A DNA stretch of 7,759 bases from an uncultured Clostridia bacterium (GTDB taxonomy: Bacteria > Bacillota > Clostridia > Christensenellales > Aristaeellaceae): NCBI GenBank assembly GCA_934631055.1, contig CAKTXP010000111.1:1-7759 (forward strand). The letters run 5' to 3'. The position numbers and the translations under genes are program-made. Under the pieces are notes generated by a model that was given only the letters and a program-made list of their open reading frames with translations, was not told where the DNA came from and did not search any database. Position 1 is the first letter of the stretch. Each line of letters starts with the position of its first letter. Below, piece after piece: positions 5,114 to 7,759 of this stretch.

Positions 5114-5895
5114 CTTTTTTCTCCCTCTTTCAAAAACGGAAGCCGGGGCATCTCGTTTTTCTCCATGATCTCCTCCAGCATCCGCGCGAATCCCTTCGGG
5201 TCGCGTATCTGCATCTCCATATGGTTATGCCCCTCAAAAACCGGAAAATGCCCGTTCGGATATGCCAGCATTACCGTATCGCGGTATTTGAAATGATCCT
5301 CCGCACTGCCGAATTCAAAGAATGCGTGCCGCTGCATCTCTTCCGAAAGCGCCGGAAACGGTTTATCCTCCAGGCTGTCGGAAAGCTGACGGCGCATGTT
5401 GCCGTAGGTCAGCGCCCTGCCCGCCGCGATAAAATAAGGCTTAATGGCGTCGTCGTCGCACCACATAATCTTGCTGAGCGTCTTTCCCTTCGACCAGTAC
5501 AAACTCTTGATGGCGAGATAGAGAAACGGCGTCATCACACGGCGCGTGCCTTTGCCGATTTTCGCAAACTGTCCGCCGTCAAAGAACGCATGCTCGACCG
5601 GCATTTTCGTCTGCGAAAGGAACGCCGCCGCCAGATCCGCACCGATGGACGATGCGACGACCAGCGCAAGCCTCTTTACACCCTGCCCGCGCAGGAATTC
5701 CTCGACCTGCCGGATCTCGTCCGCCTTGCCGATATACTTCTGCCCCGCGCAGTAGACCGTGGATGTCGGCAGGACGCAGAAACAGCGCACCTGTAAAGCC
5801 TGAGCGACCGGTTCGCTGCTCGCGCCCGTCACACCCATAGCGTGGAAAAACAGTATCGCAGGATTCTCTTTTCTGCCCAGCGTTTCAAATTGCAT
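5110..5895 (-). CDS. Alpha/beta hydrolase
   Basis: Probable cytoplasmic serine hydrolase of 261 residues with no signal peptide. The fold opens with strands and an oxyanion-loop motif FFHAMGVTG (residues 16-24, in the place of the usual HGxG). The nucleophile elbow is VVASSIGAD (79-87): S83 in A-S-S-I-G, with alanine where the consensus GxSxG has its first glycine. A late histidine in EGHNHMEM (H223 or H225) is the probable catalytic base; the acid is likely in the GSAEDH stretch near 197-201. The middle (about 115-190) would be the cap domain. Esterase, thioesterase, amidase or lipase-like activity is possible; the substrate cannot be read. The start has GAGAAG about 10 nt upstream; the gene follows the membrane protein by 27 nt and overlaps the ATC hydrolase-family gene by 4 nt (ATGA), so co-translation is likely. 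Confidence 0.87.
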   Translation of the reverse strand: MQFETLGRKENPAILFFHAMGVTGASSEPVAQALQVRCFCVLPTSTVYCAGQKYIGKADEIRQVEEFLRGQGVKRLALVVASSIGADLAAAFLSQTKMPVEHAFFDGGQFAKIGKGTRRVMTPFLYLAIKSLYWSKGKTLSKIMWCDDDAIKPYFIAAGRALTYGNMRRQLSDSLEDKPFPALSEEMQRHAFFEFGSAEDHFKYRDTVMLAYPNGHFPVFEGHNHMEMQIRDPKGFARMLEEIMEKNEMPRLPFLKEGEKR

Positions 5896-5922
5896 GATTG
5901 TACACTTCTCATTCCGTTTTCC

Positions 5923-6549
5923 TCAAATCAGAATCGCCAGCCCCAGCGTCATGGCAGCGCTGACGAGATTGCCCGTTCCGGGAATGCGGAAAGCCATGAG
6001 CGCCAGGAACAGCGGCAGGATATTGAATATGCACGCCCAGTTCGGCAGGCTCGTTGTCCCCGTCACAACCGCCGCAAACAGCGCGGTCGAAAAGATGAGC
6101 AGACCCACATAGCAGGCGAACATGATCCCCGACGTCTTTTTGAAAAACTCCAAAATGGTCTGGCGCGCCTGTTCCGTCCTGCCCATACGGATATAGAACC
6201 ACTCCACCACGCCACAGAACACATGATGCGCCATGCCCGGCAGGAAGAACAGAATGCAGCCCACAAACATCAGCGCCGCATAGACGCTTGAGTACTGCCG
6301 CATCCATTCGCAAAGCGCCAGATAGCCCGGAAAAGCCGCCGTCAGCCCCAATACGCCCGCCAGCGTTGCGAAAAGCGGCTGTCCGGTCTGCGTTTTGCCA
6401 AAGACCTCCGACAGCTTCCGGTTGTCGTTCAGGTACTTGAAATCAAATCTTCCGCCATCCAGATACGTCAGCTTCCAGTCACAGCGCCATGTCAGAATAT
6501 GCGCCGCGCAGGCAAGCAGGAGCAGCGATTTGAGTATCATCTGAGGCAT
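5923..6549 (-). CDS. Polytopic membrane protein of unknown function
   Basis: Integral membrane protein of 208 residues with about six or seven hydrophobic segments: about 5-20, 58-80, 88-106 running into 107-118, 143-165, 170-188 and 190-208. Distinctive features are a polar loop after helix 1 with LTYLDGGRFDFKYLNDNRK (27-45), the helix-turn FFLPGMAHHVFCGVVEW (101-117) with paired histidines, and RIPGTGNLVSAAMTLG (188-203). The HH pair next to a PG turn inside a membrane segment could bind metal or a substrate, but this is speculation. I recognise the general look of uncharacterised clostridial membrane proteins and can name no family with confidence. AAAGGAG (6559-6565) 9 nt upstream supports the start. 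It lies between the MBL hydrolase (66-nt gap) and the alpha/beta hydrolase (27-nt gap) in one probable operon, and may be a transporter or sensor for the hydrolases' substrate. Confidence 0.85.
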   Translation of the reverse strand: MPQMILKSLLLLACAAHILTWRCDWKLTYLDGGRFDFKYLNDNRKLSEVFGKTQTGQPLFATLAGVLGLTAAFPGYLALCEWMRQYSSVYAALMFVGCILFFLPGMAHHVFCGVVEWFYIRMGRTEQARQTILEFFKKTSGIMFACYVGLLIFSTALFAAVVTGTTSLPNWACIFNILPLFLALMAFRIPGTGNLVSAAMTLGLAILI

Positions 6550-6564
6550 GTCCGTTTTCTCCTT

Positions 6565-6585
6565 TTACGCATAGCTTTTCGTCAT
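6565..6585 (-). other. Possible six-codon leader ORF ahead of the membrane protein
   Basis: In the 66-nt gap between the MBL hydrolase and the membrane protein, the minus strand has GAGG 5 nt before an ATG followed by five codons (product MTKSYA) and TAA. The stop codon overlaps the AAAAGGAG ribosome-binding site of the next gene. The spacing would suit translational re-initiation, but an ORF this short may well be chance. Confidence 0.25.
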
Positions 6586-6615
6586 ATTTTCCTCACGCGC
6601 TGACAGCTTATTGTT

Positions 6616-7479
6616 TTATCTTCCCACTCCCGGAAGGAAGCCCAATTTTGCCTTTTCTTCGGTATCATTGCCCTCTTCATAGGCGTCATAGGGGGCGTTT
6701 GGGTCATGCACGCGCTTTTTGAACGGCGAGCAGAGCTGATCTTTATGCGCAAAGGCGAATTCAAAGTTATCCGTCCATCCGGTATGACCGGTGATGAACA
6801 GCGGACGGACGCCCATCTTTTTCAGCCTTTCCTCAAGCGCGCCCAGCGACTTGACCGCCAGCTTATTATCCTCCGCCAGCGCGGAAATGAAGCTGTATCC
6901 GCCGTCCGCACCGAACCAGATGGTATCGCCGGTAAACAGATATTTGTCGTCGATGAGGTAGACCATATGTCCCCATGTATGCCCCGGAACGAGCATGCAC
7001 TGAATCTTGATATCCCCGATATGCAGCGTTTCGCCGTCGCTCAGCAGCACTTTTTCGTTGTCGATCGTCACCTGCGGCAGTTTATATAGGTGATAGATGA
7101 CCTTTCGGCGCACCTCTGCGGTCAGATAACGGTTCTCGATCTCGCCGATGTACAGCTTGGCATGCCGGAACAGACCGGGGCTGTCCGCTTCCACCGCGCC
7201 GACGTGATCCGTATCCTGATGGGTGATGAGAATGTCATGGATGGACTTGGGGTCGATACCGAGCCAGCCCATCTTTTCCTTCAGCCGCTCGTAGTTATAG
7301 CCCGCGTCGATCATGATGGTCGTCTCGCCCTTGCGGTAAAAGAAGATATTCGCCACCCATTCGCGCACACAGGCAACGTGTTCATCGATCCAGCCTGTAT
7401 TCAGCGGCTTGAAAATCTCCTTGCCGCGATACATTTTACTCATTTCCTTTTTCTGGAACTCTGTCGCTTTTTTCGACAT
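6616..7479 (-). CDS. MBL-fold metallo-hydrolase
   Basis: Metallo-beta-lactamase-fold hydrolase of 287 residues. The metal site is laid out in family order: ILITHQDTDHVGA gives H87, D89, D91 and H92; PGHTWGH gives H167 and H171; FTGDTIW gives D185; and ITGHTGW gives H232. The first motif is HxDxDH, with aspartate in place of the second histidine of the canonical HxHxDH. No signal peptide is seen, so it is cytoplasmic. Substrates in the superfamily range from lactones and thioesters to beta-lactams and RNA; none is indicated here, and the length and motif spacing fit a general small-molecule hydrolase. I take 7479 as start, not the in-frame ATG at 7533, because GAGAGGGAAA (7483-7492) precedes it and the residues further upstream come from the repeat region. 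It is the first gene of a probable four-gene operon. Confidence 0.92.
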   Translation of the reverse strand: MSKKATEFQKKEMSKMYRGKEIFKPLNTGWIDEHVACVREWVANIFFYRKGETTIMIDAGYNYERLKEKMGWLGIDPKSIHDILITHQDTDHVGAVEADSPGLFRHAKLYIGEIENRYLTAEVRRKVIYHLYKLPQVTIDNEKVLLSDGETLHIGDIKIQCMLVPGHTWGHMVYLIDDKYLFTGDTIWFGADGGYSFISALAEDNKLAVKSLGALEERLKKMGVRPLFITGHTGWTDNFEFAFAHKDQLCSPFKKRVHDPNAPYDAYEEGNDTEEKAKLGFLPGVGR

Positions 7480-7482
7480 GTC

Positions 7483-7492
7483 TTTCCCTCTC
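7483..7492 (-). promoter_or_regulatory. Shine-Dalgarno site deciding the MBL hydrolase start
   Basis: The minus strand reads GAGAGGGAAA just before the ATG at 7479, giving a purine-rich site at normal distance. The in-frame ATG at 7533 lies in the loop of a palindromic repeat hairpin and has no such site, so the shorter protein is preferred. Confidence 0.6.
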
Positions 7493-7517
7493 TTTCTTTT
7501 AGCTCCTAAGAGGTACG

Positions 7518-7577
7518 TTGGGCTGCCGCCCAAACCTGCTTGGGGATTTCATCCCCAAACCCCATCTTCGCTTCGCG
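7518..7577. repeat. Intergenic palindromic repeat element, left arm of copy 2
   Basis: Two perfect hairpins stand in tandem: TTGGGC/GCCCAA (7518-7523/7528-7533, loop TGCC) and TTGGGGAT/ATCCCCAA (7540-7547/7551-7558, loop TTC). CCCCAAACCCC (7553-7563) is the reverse complement of the GGGGTTTGGGG core of the other copies, and GCTTCGCG follows at 7570-7577. The arm is therefore an inverted copy of the repeat that starts near 7644, lacking its GGGA/TCCC hairpin. It lies in the 5' leader of the hydrolase operon. I could not identify a convincing promoter here. Confidence 0.68.
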
Positions 7578-7699
7578 CTGGTTTTAATCATCTGAAGTAT
7601 GCGACGCGCATGCGCGTCGTCTGGTAAAGACGATTTAAGCCGCCGCGAAGCGGAAGTGGATGGTCAAGGGAGCTCAGTTCCCTTGTGGGGTTTGGGGAT
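7551..7699. repeat. 14-bp perfect inverted repeats bounding a 149-bp segment
   Basis: ATCCCCAAACCCCA at 7551-7564 is the exact reverse complement of 7686-7699. Together with the internal palindrome this gives the region nested symmetry resembling a small miniature element or two facing copies of one repeat. No target-site duplication is visible at the arms. Confidence 0.65.
7570..7651. repeat. 82-nt imperfect palindrome
   Basis: The stretch is symmetrical about 7610/7611. By hand 30 of 41 positions in the two halves are Watson-Crick complementary and about four more are G-T. The centre is an 18-nt perfect palindrome, CGACGCGCATGCGCGTCG (7602-7619), and the ends are GCTTCGCG (7570-7577) with CGCGAAGC (7644-7651). 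A competing hairpin, TCGTCT/AGACGA (7617-7622/7628-7633), shares part of the right half. It could form a cruciform or a long RNA hairpin, or be two repeat elements meeting head to head. Confidence 0.72.
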
Positions 7700-7736
7700 T
7701 GAAGCCACGCGCCCGCTGTGCGGGATTCAGCGTGGC
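7644..7736. repeat. Intergenic palindromic repeat element, right arm of copy 2
   Basis: Same orientation as copy 1 at 4351: CGCGAAGCGG, then the hairpin AAGGGAG/TTCCCTT (7666-7672/7678-7684, loop CTCAG), then GGGGTTTGGGG (7687-7697). Next comes a nested hairpin with outer stem GCCACGC/GCGTGGC (7704-7710/7730-7736) and inner stem CCCGC/GCGGG (7712-7716/7720-7724). The stem base pair before the loop differs from copy 1 (G-T here, A-T there) while pairing is kept. It runs to, and perhaps beyond, the window edge; no gene is seen in 7534-7759. Confidence 0.68.
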
Positions 7737-7759
7737 GGAAATCGGAAATCGCAAGGAGC

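Noticed and set aside
5894..6291. Plus-strand frames across the membrane protein (5842-6291 and 5894-6112)
   Set aside because: They are antisense to a protein with clear membrane helices and a strong ribosome-binding site; their products show no recognisable features.
7480..7533. Eighteen-codon N-terminal extension of the MBL hydrolase
   Set aside because: It is translated from the repeat hairpin region, and the purine-rich site at 7483-7492 points to the ATG at 7479.
7501..7759. CRISPR array
   Set aside because: The repeats are inverted, of different lengths and irregularly spaced, with no uniform spacers and no cas genes.

Overview
The window is a GC-rich (by eye roughly 58%) chromosomal segment of an anaerobic Firmicute, probably a gut-type clostridium (Oscillospirales/Christensenellales-like; family-level placement is a guess). 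The reasons are a classical rubrerythrin, strong AGGAG-type Shine-Dalgarno sites in front of nearly every gene, Gram-positive-style sigma-A promoters, and protein families common in Clostridia (cytidylate kinase-like protein, MATE exporter, PF14196 family). I see no rRNA, tRNA, CRISPR array, prophage or IS transposase.

Layout from left to right. (1) Positions 26-559, minus strand: rubrerythrin, with its own extended -10 promoter and a leader hairpin. A strong bidirectional terminator at about 678-711 insulates it from the next unit. (2) Positions 821-2792, minus strand: a two-gene operon in which a cytidylate kinase-like P-loop protein overlaps a MATE-family exporter by 8 nt. A LysR-family regulator is divergent on the plus strand (2928-3824). 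The 135-bp intergenic region holds two face-to-face sigma-A promoters whose -10 boxes overlap, and two TAT-N7-ATA (T-N11-A) boxes 20 bp apart, which is a textbook LysR control layout. (3) Positions 3821-4318, minus strand: a small membrane protein of unknown function whose stop codon overlaps the LysR stop tail-to-tail. (4) Positions 4319-4510: an intergenic region filled with palindromic repeat modules. (5) Positions 4511-7479, minus strand: a probable four-gene operon in transcription order: MBL-fold metallo-hydrolase, polytopic membrane protein, alpha/beta hydrolase, and an L-2-amino-thiazoline-4-carboxylic acid (ATC) hydrolase-family protein rich in C-terminal cysteines. (6) Positions 7480-7759: no gene; leader of the operon plus an elaborate nested inverted-repeat region related to the one in (4).

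How the genes may work together. The LysR/kinase-like/MATE group looks like a regulated efflux unit. The four-gene hydrolase cluster looks like a small catabolic or detoxification operon: three hydrolases of different folds plus a membrane protein, one of them in a family whose founding activity opens a thiazoline ring. That is the best candidate here for an undescribed system, but substrate and pathway are inference only. The second notable item is the family of intergenic palindromic elements, including an 82-nt imperfect palindrome and 14-bp perfect inverted arms upstream of the hydrolase operon.
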